Shown: positions 8,594 through 17,431 of the stretch, one piece after another
Position numbering within the stretch: the stretch's first letter is position 1
How the letters are laid out: every line of letters starts with the position of its first letter
Assembly: GCA_035493475.1 (NCBI GenBank)
Contig: DATJIF010000058.1
Location: forward strand, 62,001 to 126,000
DNA: 64,000 bases
Source: Actinospica sp035493475
GTDB lineage: Bacteria > Actinomycetota > Actinomycetes > Streptomycetales > Catenulisporaceae
Direction of reading: 5' to 3'
Notes under the pieces: generated by a model
The model's input: only the letters and a program-made list of their open reading frames with translations
Databases searched by the model: none
Told to the model about the DNA's origin: nothing
Position numbers and translations under genes: made by a program

Positions 8594-8605
8594 ATTCGTA
8601 CGAAT
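8594..8605. promoter_or_regulatory. 12-bp palindrome upstream of the small repeat protein
   Basis: ATTCGTACGAAT is a perfect palindrome 65 bases upstream of ATG 8529, in the only sizeable gap between this gene and the MarR gene. It contains CGTACGA, which also appears at the degenerate ends of operator copies 2 and 4. It may be an operator for the local MarR protein. No clear -35/-10 pair was found. Confidence 0.35.
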
Positions 8606-8674
8606 CCGTACAGGTGCCGGTTGGTTCGGAATGTGCTGGTGGATCGGCGGACTCGAGGGCCGGAGGACCCGCGG

Positions 8675-9196
8675 TCAGTCGCGGTTGCCGCCGTCCCACT
8701 CCATCTCCTCGACGGTGGAGACCATCGTGCGCAGGTGCTCGGTGAGGGTGGGCAGGTGGTCGGGGGAGATGCGGGCGACGACTTCGGCCTCGGCGGCGTT
8801 GAACTTGGGGTAGAGCTCCTCCATCAGGGCGACGCCTTCCGCCGTGAGGCTGAGCTGGACGAGGCGGCGGTCGGCGGGGTCGGTCTCGCGGCGGAGCCAG
8901 CCGCGGGCCTCGAGGGTCTTGGCGACGCCGGTGAGGGTGCCCTTGGAGATGGCGGCGCTCTGGGCGGCGTGCCGGGTCTCGAGGCCGTCGAAGATCCACA
9001 CGACCCACAGCACGACGAAGCCGGTCCAGCTCAGGTCGTGTTCGCGCAGCACCGTGTTGGTGAGGTGGTTGCGCACGGCGTTGGCCGCCCGGTACAGGCT
9101 GGAGACGGCGATGGCGGCCGGGAAGTCGAGTTCGAGCTTCCCTATGTGGGCGCTCATCGCCTTCTCGGTCGCGGCGAGTCCGTGGTCGTTCGACAT
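8675..9196 (-). CDS. MarR-family transcriptional regulator
   Basis: A 173-residue winged-helix regulator. The centre carries the DNA-binding segment AAISKGTLTGVAKTLEARGW and the wing DPADRRLVQLSLT, both typical of MarR; the ends form the helical dimer interface. ATG 9196 matches the start of recognisable homology; the longer open frame to 9325 runs into the vanH promoter and is rejected. MarR proteins usually bind phenolic or other aromatic ligands and repress nearby catabolic or efflux genes, and homoprotocatechuate clusters are often controlled by one. Its own start region reads CGATTGGTAC, reminiscent of the CGTTTGG half-site. It is the best, but unproven, candidate regulator of the shared operator. 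Confidence 0.88.
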   Translation of the reverse strand: MSNDHGLAATEKAMSAHIGKLELDFPAAIAVSSLYRAANAVRNHLTNTVLREHDLSWTGFVVLWVVWIFDGLETRHAAQSAAISKGTLTGVAKTLEARGWLRRETDPADRRLVQLSLTAEGVALMEELYPKFNAAEAEVVARISPDHLPTLTEHLRTMVSTVEEMEWDGGNRD

Positions 9197-9259
9197 GTAC
9201 CAATCGTAAGGTGCCGAACGGTCGGCGCGGGAGGTGGGCCTCCGACGGCCGGTCGGGGT

Positions 9260-9285
9260 CATATCGTCAGTGTATTGAAATCGCG
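9260..9285. promoter_or_regulatory. VanR-type direct-repeat box before vanHAX
   Basis: Two 11-bp direct repeats, TATCGTCAGTG then TATTGAAATCG, are preceded by CA. An almost identical element occurs at 13833 before vanR. PhoB/OmpR-family regulators such as VanR bind 11-bp-spaced direct repeats, so both are probable VanR sites. It lies 39 bases before the vanH start. Confidence 0.55.
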
Positions 9286-9323
9286 ATACGTGCCGGCAAC
9301 GCGGCACGGCCTTGACTGGGCGC

Positions 9324-10319
9324 ATGATCCACGGAGAGGGAAGTGGAAGCGCGGCCGTCGTCGCGGTCTACGGGTGTGGGCCGGATGAGGCCGAGCTGTT
9401 TCGCCAGGTGGCCGCGCGTTTCGGGGTCGTGGTGACCTTGATCGGTGCGGCGGCGTCCGAGGCGAATGCCGGTCTGGCGGCCGGGGCGTGGTGCGTCAGT
9501 GTCGGGCACAAGGCGCGGGTTACGGACGGTGCGCTGCTCGCGTTGAGTCGGGTCGGCGTTCGGTACGTGTCTACGCGGAGTGTCGGGCTCGACCACATCG
9601 ACGTGGACTACGCGGCGAGTGTCGGCATCTCGGTCGGCAATGTGTCGTACGCGCCGGACGGCGTGGCGGACTACACGGTGATGTTGATGCTGATGGCGGT
9701 CCGCAACGCCCGGTCGATCGTCGTGCGCGCCGATGCTCGCGACTACCGGTTGAACGACGTGCGCGGGAAGGATCTGCGCGATCTGACGGTCGGGGTCGTC
9801 GGGACGGGGCGTATCGGCTCGGCGGTGATCGAGCGGCTGCGGGGATTCGGGTGCCGGGTGTTGGCGTGTGGCGGGGGCCGATCCTCGCCGGACGCACTGG
9901 ACCTGGACGAACTGTTGCGGCAGAGCGACGTGGTGACGCTTCATGCGCCGCTCAACGCTGCCACGCATCACCTTCTCGACCGCTGCCGCATCGGTCTGAT
10001 GAAGCCTGGCGCGTTCGTCGTGAATACCGGGCGTGGGGCGCTCCTGGATACGGAGGCTCTGCTCGCGGCCTTGGAGGGCGGTGAATTGGGCGGCGCGGCG
10101 CTGGACGTCCTCGAAGGCGAGGAAGGCATCTTCTATACCGACTGTCGCGACGGGCTCATGGAAAACGAGTTGTTGTCACGGCTGCAGAAGTTGCCGAATG
10201 TGCTCATCAGCCCGCATACCGCCTATCACACGGAGCGTGCACTGCGCGATACCGTGGAGAACTCTCTTGTCAACTGTCTGAAATTCATGGAATTCGAGAG
10301 CGAGATGCAGCATGGATAG
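9324..10319 (+). CDS. vanH: D-lactate dehydrogenase VanH
   Basis: A 331-residue D-2-hydroxyacid dehydrogenase that reduces pyruvate to D-lactate for the resistant peptidoglycan precursor. It has the NAD loop VGVVGTGRIGSAV and the catalytic Arg (NTGRGALLDT), Glu (DVLEGEEGIF) and His (LISPHTAYHT). The STRSVGLDHID segment and the YTDC motif after the catalytic Glu are characteristic of VanH. ATG 9324 lacks a clear ribosome site; TTG 9312 is an in-frame alternative. The last 8 bases overlap vanA, so the pair is translationally coupled. Codon choice is less GC-extreme than in flanking catabolic genes, consistent with acquisition as a cassette. Confidence 0.96.
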   Translation: MIHGEGSGSAAVVAVYGCGPDEAELFRQVAARFGVVVTLIGAAASEANAGLAAGAWCVSVGHKARVTDGALLALSRVGVRYVSTRSVGLDHIDVDYAASVGISVGNVSYAPDGVADYTVMLMLMAVRNARSIVVRADARDYRLNDVRGKDLRDLTVGVVGTGRIGSAVIERLRGFGCRVLACGGGRSSPDALDLDELLRQSDVVTLHAPLNAATHHLLDRCRIGLMKPGAFVVNTGRGALLDTEALLAALEGGELGGAALDVLEGEEGIFYTDCRDGLMENELLSRLQKLPNVLISPHTAYHTERALRDTVENSLVNCLKFMEFESEMQHG

Positions 10320-11403
10320 GTTGAAGGTCGGAGTCGTCTTCGGGGGCTCTTCCGAGGAGCATCCGGTCTCCGTCAAATCCGCTCGGCACGTCGCGGCGAA
10401 CCTGGATCGTTCGCGGTACGAGCCGTACTTCGTCGGGATCACGCGGGACGGTGAGTGGAGGCTGTGCGACGATGGGCCGGGGGAGGGCTGGGATGACGGT
10501 CGGCGTTCTCGGTCGGTCGTATTGTCCGGGGGAGGGGGCAAGGGCGTGCGCGGGCTGCTCGTGCTTGAGGACGGGAAGTACGATGCGATCGAATTGGACG
10601 TGGTCTTTCCCGTGCTGCACGGCAGGTTCGGCGAGGACGGCGCGATTCAGGGGTTGTTGGAGCTGTCGGGTATCCCCTACGTGGGCTGTGATGTGCAGAG
10701 TTCGGCGATCTGTCTCGACAAGTCGCTTACGTATACCGTCGTGCGCGCCGCCGGAATCTCGACGCCGAATTTCTGGATTCTCGGGGAGGACGAGGATGTC
10801 TATCCCGGGCGGTTCGAGTATCCGGTGTTCGTGAAGCCCGCGCGGTCGGGATCGTCTTTCGGGGTCAGCAAGGTGAGTTCGCCGGACGAGATGCCGAGCG
10901 CGGTGGCGGCGGCGCGGCGGTACGACGCGAAGGTGCTGATCGAGGGGGCCGTGCGCGGCAGCGAGGTGGGTTGCGCGGTGTTGGGGAACGGCACGGACCT
11001 GCTGGTGGGCGAGCCGGATCAGATCACGTTGTCGCACGGGTTCTTCCAGATCCATCAGGAGGACTCGCCCGAGACCGGTTCCGCGAACTCGACGGTGACG
11101 GTGCCCGCCGCCGGCATCACGGCCGAGGCGCGTTCGCTGGTTCGGGAGACGGCGATGGCCGTGTACCGCGCGCTGGGATGCCGGGGGTTGGCGCGGGTGG
11201 ACCTATTCTTGACCCAGGAGGGGGAGGTTGTGCTGAACGAAGTCAACACGCTGCCTGGTCTGACCTCGTACAGTCGGCACCCGCGGATGATGGAGGCGGC
11301 CGGGATGCCGCTCGCCGAGGTGATCGACCGGCTGCTGACGCTGGCGATGGCGGGGCGTCACGTGGCGGGGCGTCACGTGGCGGGGCGCGACGATGAACGC
11401 TGA
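10312..11403 (+). CDS. vanA: D-alanine--D-lactate ligase VanA-type
   Basis: A 363-residue ATP-grasp ligase joining D-Ala to D-Lac, which removes a hydrogen bond needed for vancomycin binding. The N-terminus has VVFGGSSEEHPVSVKS. The omega-loop FFQIHQEDSPETGSANS keeps the His that marks D-Ala-D-Lac (rather than D-Ala-D-Ala) specificity, and ALGCRGLARVDLF and NEVNTLPGLTSYSR are almost the VanA consensus. The C-terminal tail after the fold carries a short tandem repeat, GRHVAGRHVAGRD, from a 15-bp DNA repeat and is probably dispensable. It overlaps vanH by 8 bp and vanX by 11 bp. Confidence 0.97.
   Translation: MDRLKVGVVFGGSSEEHPVSVKSARHVAANLDRSRYEPYFVGITRDGEWRLCDDGPGEGWDDGRRSRSVVLSGGGGKGVRGLLVLEDGKYDAIELDVVFPVLHGRFGEDGAIQGLLELSGIPYVGCDVQSSAICLDKSLTYTVVRAAGISTPNFWILGEDEDVYPGRFEYPVFVKPARSGSSFGVSKVSSPDEMPSAVAAARRYDAKVLIEGAVRGSEVGCAVLGNGTDLLVGEPDQITLSHGFFQIHQEDSPETGSANSTVTVPAAGITAEARSLVRETAMAVYRALGCRGLARVDLFLTQEGEVVLNEVNTLPGLTSYSRHPRMMEAAGMPLAEVIDRLLTLAMAGRHVAGRHVAGRDDER
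11350..11387 (+). repeat. 15-bp tandem repeat at the vanA 3' end
   Basis: The unit GCGGGGCGTCACGTG occurs twice in full and then partially (8 bases), giving GRHVA repeats in the ligase tail. The unit length is a multiple of three, so copy-number changes would keep the frame open. Confidence 0.8.
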
Positions 11404-12013
11404 TCACGCTGATTTCGTCTTCGTGGACCTGCTGGTGTCCGGGCTGCGCTGGGATGCCAAGTACGCCACCTGGGACAACTTCACCGGGAAGCCGGTGGAC
11501 GGGTACCTGGCGAACCGCATCGTCGGCACGCGGGCGCTGTGCGCGGCGCTGGAGCGGGCGCAGGAGGAGGCGGCGTCGCTCGGGTTCGGGCTGCTGCTCT
11601 GGGACGGCTATCGTCCGCAGCGCGCCGTGGACCGCTTCCTGAGCTGGTCGAGGCTGCCGGAGGACGGTCGGACGAAGCCGCGGCACTACCCGAACATCGA
11701 GCGGGCCGAGATGATCGAGCAGGGGTACGTGGCGGCGCGGTCGGGGCACAGCCGGGGCAGCACGGTCGATCTGACGCTGTACCACCTGACCACCGGCGAA
11801 ATGGCCTCCATGGGCGGCGACCACGATCTGATGGACACGGTCTCGCATCACGAGGCCGAGGGGATCACGCCGGTCGAGGCGGCGAACCGGCGGGCTCTGC
11901 GCACCATCATGGAGTCCTGCGGCTTCACGTCGTACGCGCGTGAGTGGTGGCACTACACGCTCAGGGACGAGCCTTTCCCGGACACCTACTTCGACTTCCC
12001 GATCACGACGTAG
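11393..12013 (+). CDS. vanX: D-Ala-D-Ala dipeptidase VanX
   Basis: A 206-residue zinc D,D-dipeptidase that hydrolyses normal D-Ala-D-Ala so that only D-Ala-D-Lac enters the cell wall. Zinc ligands and catalytic residues are visible in SGHSRGSTVDLTL (His and Asp) and EWWHYTL (Glu and His), and LLLWDGYRPQRAV carries the conserved Arg. Length is normal for cytoplasmic VanX. It overlaps vanA by 11 bp. Its last 11 bp overlap the 3' end of vanS, which is read convergently, so the two transcripts are antisense at their ends. Confidence 0.97.
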   Translation: MNADHADFVFVDLLVSGLRWDAKYATWDNFTGKPVDGYLANRIVGTRALCAALERAQEEAASLGFGLLLWDGYRPQRAVDRFLSWSRLPEDGRTKPRHYPNIERAEMIEQGYVAARSGHSRGSTVDLTLYHLTTGEMASMGGDHDLMDTVSHHEAEGITPVEAANRRALRTIMESCGFTSYAREWWHYTLRDEPFPDTYFDFPITT

Positions 12014-13113
12014 GCGACAAGCGGGAAGGCGCCGGCAGCCGCACCGTGACACGCAGCCCCCCGGCGGTCCGGGGGGCGAGCGTGAGGGTTCCGTCGTGGG
12101 CCGTGGCGATGCTGTCGACGATGGCGAGGCCGAGGCCCACGCCGGATTCGTCGGTGCGCACGCGGTCGGTGCCGCGCCGGAACGGTTCGGCGAGGGTGGC
12201 CACGAGTTCCGGGTCGAGGACCGCGCCGGTGTTCTCGACGGTGAGGACGACGGCGTCGCGTTCGCTGCTCGTCGTGACCCACACGCTGCCGCCCTCGGGC
12301 TGGTTGTGGACGATCGCGTTGTGGACGAGGTTCGTCGTGAGTTGGAGAAGGAGCGCGGGCGAGCCGTTCGTGACGGTGACGTCGGGAGTCGAGCTCGCCA
12401 CCTCGATGGTCACGCCGCGCTTCTCGGCGAAGGGGAGCAGCGTCTCGGCGGCTTCCTCGGCGAGCAGGGACAGGTCCACGCGTTCGCGGGTGAAGGCCTG
12501 CTGGTTGGCGCGGCTGAGCAGGAGTAGGGCCTCGGTGAGGTCGATCGCCCGGGTGTTGACGGTGCGGAGGCGGTCGACGAGTTCGGGGGTGAGGCGGGCC
12601 GGGTCCTTGTGGGCGACTTCCAGCAGCGTCTGCGAGACGGCCAGCGGCGTACGCAGTTCGTGGGAGGCGTTGGCGGCGAAGCGCTGTTGTTCGGCGACGT
12701 GCGCTTCGAGTCGGGTGAGCATGGAGTCGAAGGCGTCGGCGAGCTCGCGGAACTCGTCCTGGTGGCCTTCCATCTCGATGCGGTGGGAGAGCGAGCCGGT
12801 CGCGGCCAGCCGGGTCGCGTCGGTGATGCGGGTCAGCGGGGCGAGCATCCGTCCGGCGAGCAGCCAGCCGCCGACGAGGCCGAACACCAGCAGGAACGCC
12901 ATCGCGACGGCGGCGCCGGGGGCGAAGTCGCGGGCCAGCGTGCCGCGGCCGGGCATGATGAAGACGGTCCCGTCGTGCGCGAGGACGTTCGTACCGCGTT
13001 GGATGTGGCGCAGCAGGAACCACCACACGGCCCCGAGCAGGATCGCGCCCGCGACCATCAGGAAACCGGCGTAGCTGAGGGTGAGTTTGAGGCGGGCGCT
13101 GAGGCCGGGGGGT

Positions 13114-13121
<8 letters not shown>
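12003..13121 (-). CDS. vanS: Vancomycin-responsive sensor histidine kinase VanS
   Basis: About 372 residues. A first membrane helix follows RLKLTLSYAGFLM, a short exposed loop follows, and a second helix (AVAMAFLLVFGLVGGWLLAG) leads to HAMP. The phosphoacceptor His lies in FAANASHELRTPLA; the ATP-binding N, G1 and G2 boxes are NLVHNAIVHN, DESGVGLGLAIV and GTLTLAPRTAGG-like. The N-terminus closely resembles Streptomyces-type VanS, which binds vancomycin directly. GTG 13121 overlaps the vanR stop as GTGACTAG and gives the homologous start; ATG 13142 is possible. It phosphorylates VanR. Confidence 0.94.
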
Positions 13122-13818
<697 letters not shown>

Positions 13819-13832
13819 GCTAGGAGCCGGGG

Positions 13833-13858
13833 CATATCGTCGGCGTATCGAAAACGCC
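13833..13858. promoter_or_regulatory. VanR-type direct-repeat box before vanR
   Basis: The repeats TATCGTCGGCG and TATCGAAAACG match the element before vanH at 20 of 24 positions by eye. It fills the 53-bp gap between the acetoacetate-decarboxylase-like gene and vanR, so vanRS probably has its own autoregulated promoter here. The element is on the same strand as at 9260 although the gene it serves is on the other strand. Confidence 0.55.
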
Positions 13859-13871
13859 CGGTGGCCAGAAG

Positions 13872-14699
13872 CTAGAGCACCTTGAGCGAGGTCCCGCCGT
13901 TCCAGACGACGCCGACCTGCCGGTAGTAGCCGCCGATGACCTCCTCGACCTCGAGGCGCGCGAGCTCCTCGGTCGGGGAGTCGAACAGCCGCAGGTCCAC
14001 GTCGCCGCGCCACGCCTGGCCGCCGGCGAACTCGCTCGCGCCGGACTCGATCAGCTCGGCGTACGCGTCGCCGCCGGAGCCCTGACCGTCTGAGCCCTGA
14101 CCACCCGTGTCGCGGCCTATCTTGGGGAAGACGCGGTGGTGGGCCATCGGGTGGCCGTTGACGAAGCCGTTGGTCTCGGACTCGCCGGTGAGCGTGAGCA
14201 CGGCCTCGGCGATGCGGCGGTCCCCGGCGGCGAGCGTGGCGCCGAACTGCGCGCCCGCGGCGATCTGCGGGGCGGCGTGCGCGAAGGGGTGCGGGCGGGT
14301 CTGGTGGATGGAGCCGAGCTTCTTCGGATAGCCCTGGTGGATGCCGCGTGCGACCGCGAAGTCCTTGTCCACCCAGATATACACGCAGCGTGAGTACGTG
14401 CGACCCTGGTACGAGCAGCGGACGACGACGAAGGCCTCCTTGTACTGCGAGCGCACCGGGTCGAGCAGTTCCTCCCGGGACGCCGAGCAGGACTGCCAGT
14501 CCGCCCAGATCAGCGCGACGGCGCCGGGATCCTCGGCGGCCGGCTCCAGCGGCGCGGGCAGCAGTTCGGCGACCCGGGCCGGATCGGTGCGGTACTCGAC
14601 GGTGAGCAGGTCGCCGGAGTAGTGCCAGGGCGGCGCCGGGATCAGCGAGGCGCGGCCGGTCGCGGTGCGCGGGTAGAAGAAGCCGTGCGGCTCGGTCAT
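13872..14699 (-). CDS. Acetoacetate decarboxylase-fold protein
   Basis: A 275-residue protein of the acetoacetate decarboxylase (ADC) superfamily. The motif GIHQGYPKKLGSI contains the lysine that forms the Schiff base in true ADC, and FFYPRTATGRASLIPAPPWHYSGD is the family start. Members also act as aldolase-dehydratases or on other keto acids, so the substrate is open. An inserted Gly/Asp/Ser-rich loop near residue 200 (GRDTGGQGSDGQGSGGD) is unusual. ATG 14699 has GGAGGG six bases upstream. It faces away from the glutamine-synthetase-like gene and has operator copy 2 over its -10 region (TATCGT on the minus strand), linking it to the amine regulon rather than to the van cassette next door. 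Confidence 0.82.
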   Translation of the reverse strand: MTEPHGFFYPRTATGRASLIPAPPWHYSGDLLTVEYRTDPARVAELLPAPLEPAAEDPGAVALIWADWQSCSASREELLDPVRSQYKEAFVVVRCSYQGRTYSRCVYIWVDKDFAVARGIHQGYPKKLGSIHQTRPHPFAHAAPQIAAGAQFGATLAAGDRRIAEAVLTLTGESETNGFVNGHPMAHHRVFPKIGRDTGGQGSDGQGSGGDAYAELIESGASEFAGGQAWRGDVDLRLFDSPTEELARLEVEEVIGGYYRQVGVVWNGGTSLKVL

Positions 14700-14712
14700 C
14701 GGACCCTCCGTT

Positions 14713-14728
14713 CGTTTGGGTCCGTACG
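14713..14728. promoter_or_regulatory. Operator copy 2 of the shared regulon
   Basis: CGTTTGGGTCCGTACG: the left half CGTTTGG is intact and the right half is degenerate (CCGTACG). On the minus strand its end merges into TATCGT (14731-14726), the likely -10 of the acetoacetate-decarboxylase-like gene. It lies 56 bp from copy 3 in the same divergent intergenic region. Confidence 0.65.
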
Positions 14729-14758
14729 ATACTCCGCGGATTCCGCCGCCGAAAGCCT

Positions 14759-14786
14759 TGTCAGCCTGTCGGCCCGTCGTTATCGT
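14759..14786 (+). promoter_or_regulatory. Promoter of the GS-like / P450 operon
   Basis: TTGTCA (14759-14764), a 16-bp spacer and TATCGT (14781-14786). The last three bases of the -10 box are the first three of operator copy 3, so binding there would block the polymerase. The predicted leader is about 25 bases. Confidence 0.6.
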
Positions 14787-14799
14787 TTGGGCTCAAACG
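14784..14799. promoter_or_regulatory. Operator copy 3 of the shared regulon
   Basis: CGTTTGGGCTCAAACG: six-base perfect arms CGTTTG/CAAACG around four bases. It overlaps the -10 box of the glutamine-synthetase-like operon promoter and ends 15 bases before ATG 14815, just upstream of its GGAG ribosome site. Confidence 0.7.
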
Positions 14800-14814
14800 A
14801 ATTGGAGGTCGCCC

Positions 14815-16170
14815 ATGGGGCACTTCGACGAGGACGGTCTCGAGTCCGCGGCGGCGGCGCTGACCGAGCGCGGGATCGACGTCGTGCGGCTCGGCTATCC
14901 CGACCTGATCGGCACCGAGCGCGGCCGGGACGTGCTGGTCGCCCGGTTCGCCCGGACGGTCGGCGACGGCGTGGCCTTCTGCCGCACGGTCTACGGCACC
15001 AGTCCGATGGGCGACGTGATCGAGCTCGAACACGGCGGGCTGGCGGACGGGCTGCCGGACGTCGTGGCGTTCCCCGACCTGTCCACGCTGGTGGACGTGC
15101 CGTGGGAGCCGGGCGTCGCGCACTGCATCGCGGACGTCTACAACCCGGACGGGACCGCGTCCGAGGAGAGTCCGCGGACCGTGCTCAAGTCGATCGTCGA
15201 GCGCTTCGCCGAGCTGGGCATGCGTCCCACGGTCGGTCCCGAGCTCGAGTTCTACGTGCTGGAGCGCGACGCGTCCTCGCCGAACGGATGGCGGCGGTAC
15301 GGCGAGGCGCCCGGCAACGTGTACGTGGCCGGGCGCAAGGGCGATCCGGAGAACGTGCTGCTGCGTGCGCTGCGCAGCCTCTCCCACTACGGCCTCGACG
15401 TCGTCGCCGCGAACCACGAGTTCTGTTCCGGCCAGTTCGAGATCAACCTCTGGCACTCCGAGGCGCTGGACGCGGCCGACCGCGCCTTCCGCTTCAAGTC
15501 GGCGGTGAAGGAGCTGGCGCGGCAGGAGGACAAGCTCGCCACCTTCATGGCCAAACCGTTCAACGACGAGGGCGGGTCGGGATTCCACCTGCACTTCTCG
15601 ACGTGGGACGACGAGGGCAGGCCGCTGTTCGACGATCCGTCCGGGCAGGCGGGGCTCTCGAAGACCGCGCTGTCGGCGATCGCGGGCGTCATCAAGCACG
15701 CGCCCGCGCTCACCGCCCTGGCGAACCCGACGGTCAACTCCTACAAGCGTTTCGGCCCCGACACGCTCGCGCCGTGGCTGATCGACTGGGGCCTGGACAA
15801 CCGCAGCGCGATGGTCCGGATCCCGCCGGAGCGCGGCCGGGCCTCGCGGCTCGAACTGCGGCTCGGGGACGCGACCGCGAACCCGTATCTCGCGATCGCG
15901 GGCCTGCTGGCCGCCGCGTATCTCGGCATCCGCGACGGACTCACCCCGCCGGAGCCGCTGACCGGATACGGCTACGACCCGGCGAAGGCGGACCGGATCC
16001 CGCAGGACCTCGGCGCCGCGCTGGCCGCGCTGGAGGCCGACACCGATTTCGCCGACCTGCTCGGCCCGTGCTTCGTCGCCGCGTATCTCGCCTACAAGCG
16101 CAACGAACTCGACCGCTTCTCCCGCTGGGTCACCGACTGGGAGTTCCGCGAGTACGCCTACCACCTGTGA
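14815..16170 (+). CDS. Glutamine-synthetase-like gamma-glutamylamide (amine) ligase
   Basis: A 451-residue protein with the glutamine synthetase fold. Metal and substrate residues are in GPELEFYVLE, ANHEFCSGQFEIN, GSGFHLHFS and the C-terminal SRLELRLGDATANPYLA; NSYKRFGPDTLAPW and NRSAMVRIP bind ATP and glutamate. It lacks the GlnA adenylylation-site segment, and the neighbours argue against ammonia assimilation. It resembles PuuA/IpuC/AtdA1-type enzymes that couple glutamate to an amine. It should start the pathway by making a gamma-glutamyl amide. GGAG lies nine bases before ATG 14815; an upstream ATG at 14716 runs across the operators and is rejected. P450 and amidotransferase genes follow. 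Confidence 0.88.
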   Translation: MGHFDEDGLESAAAALTERGIDVVRLGYPDLIGTERGRDVLVARFARTVGDGVAFCRTVYGTSPMGDVIELEHGGLADGLPDVVAFPDLSTLVDVPWEPGVAHCIADVYNPDGTASEESPRTVLKSIVERFAELGMRPTVGPELEFYVLERDASSPNGWRRYGEAPGNVYVAGRKGDPENVLLRALRSLSHYGLDVVAANHEFCSGQFEINLWHSEALDAADRAFRFKSAVKELARQEDKLATFMAKPFNDEGGSGFHLHFSTWDDEGRPLFDDPSGQAGLSKTALSAIAGVIKHAPALTALANPTVNSYKRFGPDTLAPWLIDWGLDNRSAMVRIPPERGRASRLELRLGDATANPYLAIAGLLAAAYLGIRDGLTPPEPLTGYGYDPAKADRIPQDLGAALAALEADTDFADLLGPCFVAAYLAYKRNELDRFSRWVTDWEFREYAYHL

Positions 16171-16180
16171 GGGAACCGAA

Positions 16181-17431
16181 GTGACGAGTGTGAGTACCGC
16201 CATCGACCTCGCGGACCTGGACGTGTTCGAGCAGGGCCGCGCCTGGCCGCTCTTCGATGTTCTGCGCCGCGACGAGCCCGTGCACTGGAACCCGGAGCCC
16301 GCGCCGAACTCCGGGTTCTGGGCCGTGACCCGGCACGAGGACATCGTGGCCGTGGACCGCGACGCGCAGACGTTCACCTCCACGAACTTCGTCAACCTCG
16401 AGGAGGTGGACGACGAGCTGATCGACATCCGCCGCTCCATCCTCGAGTCCGACGGCGACCGGCACCGCGCGCTGCGCAAGCTGCTGCAACGCGACTTCGG
16501 CGGGCAGACACTGCTCAAGTACGAGGACTTCCTGCGCGGGCTGACCGAATCGACGGTGGACGCGGCGCTGCGCAAGGGCGAGTTCGACTTCGTCAAGGAG
16601 GTCAGCGCCGACTTCCCGATCCGGGTGCTGGCGCGGATGCTGGACGTGCCGGACGAGGACACCGGCCGGCTGATCGACTGGGGCAACCGGATGATCGGCA
16701 ACACCGACCCGGACTACGCGGACGTGCTGCTCGGCCACGCGGACAGCGACCAGTACAAGCACCTGCCGTTCCGTTCCCCGGCCGCGCTCGAAGTGTTCGA
16801 ATACGGCCGGAAGCTGGCCCGCGAGCGGCGCGGCGGAGACGGCGACGACCTGGTCAGCAAGCTCGTCAACCGCGTCCCGATCGACGGCGAACCGCTGACG
16901 GCGACCGAGTTCGACAACTACTTCCTGCTGCTCGTCGTCGCGGGCAACGAGACGACGCGGCACACGATCAGCCACTCGATGCTGGCGTTGCTGCAGAACC
17001 CGGACCAGCTCAGGCTGCTGCAGCAGCGGCCGGAGCTGATCCCGGTGGCCGTCGAGGAGTTCCTGCGCTGGGCGTCGCCGGTCTACCACTTCCGGCGCAC
17101 GGCGACCCGGGACGTGGAGCTCGGCGGCAAGCAGATCCGCGAGGGCGACAAGGTCGTCATGTGGTTCGCCTCGGGCAACCGGGACGAGGACGTGTTCGCG
17201 GACCCGTACCGCTTCGACGTGACCCGCACCCCGAACGACCACGTGGCCTTCGGCAAGGGCAGCCCGCACTTCTGCCTCGGCAACAACCTCGCGCGGTTGG
17301 AGATCCGGCTGATGTTCGAGACCCTGCTGCCACGCATCGCGAACGCCGAGCTCGTCGGCGACGTCAAGCGCGTGCGCAGCAACTTCGTCAACGGCATCAA
17401 GACGCTCCCGGTGAGGATCACAGAACATTGA
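16181..17431 (+). CDS. Cytochrome P450, probably acting on a gamma-glutamyl amide
   Basis: A 416-residue soluble bacterial P450. The I-helix is VVAGNETTRH (oxygen-activation AGxxT), the K-helix EEFLRW (ExxR), and the haem loop FGKGSPHFCLG has Cys365 as iron ligand with the one-residue-longer loop seen in CYP124/125-like families. GTG 16181 has GAGGGA upstream and lies 10 bp behind the GS-like gene. The next gene overlaps its stop. It needs a ferredoxin and reductase; both are encoded at 2394 and 1148 behind the same operator. Between a glutamylating ligase and a gamma-glutamyl hydrolase, it most likely hydroxylates or N-dealkylates the glutamylated amine, in place of the flavin oxidase PuuB. 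The exact reaction is inference. Confidence 0.93.
   Translation: MTSVSTAIDLADLDVFEQGRAWPLFDVLRRDEPVHWNPEPAPNSGFWAVTRHEDIVAVDRDAQTFTSTNFVNLEEVDDELIDIRRSILESDGDRHRALRKLLQRDFGGQTLLKYEDFLRGLTESTVDAALRKGEFDFVKEVSADFPIRVLARMLDVPDEDTGRLIDWGNRMIGNTDPDYADVLLGHADSDQYKHLPFRSPAALEVFEYGRKLARERRGGDGDDLVSKLVNRVPIDGEPLTATEFDNYFLLLVVAGNETTRHTISHSMLALLQNPDQLRLLQQRPELIPVAVEEFLRWASPVYHFRRTATRDVELGGKQIREGDKVVMWFASGNRDEDVFADPYRFDVTRTPNDHVAFGKGSPHFCLGNNLARLEIRLMFETLLPRIANAELVGDVKRVRSNFVNGIKTLPVRITEH

Noticed and set aside
10312..11403. ATP-grasp enzyme modifying the small peptide at 8299 (graspetide system)
   Set aside because: The ligase has the complete VanA D-Ala-D-Lac signature and sits inside vanHAX; no link to the peptide gene.
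9324..12013. Glycopeptide antibiotic biosynthetic cluster next to vanHAX
   Set aside because: No NRPS, P450 cross-linking or glycosyltransferase genes flank the cassette; the nearby P450 belongs to the amine operon.
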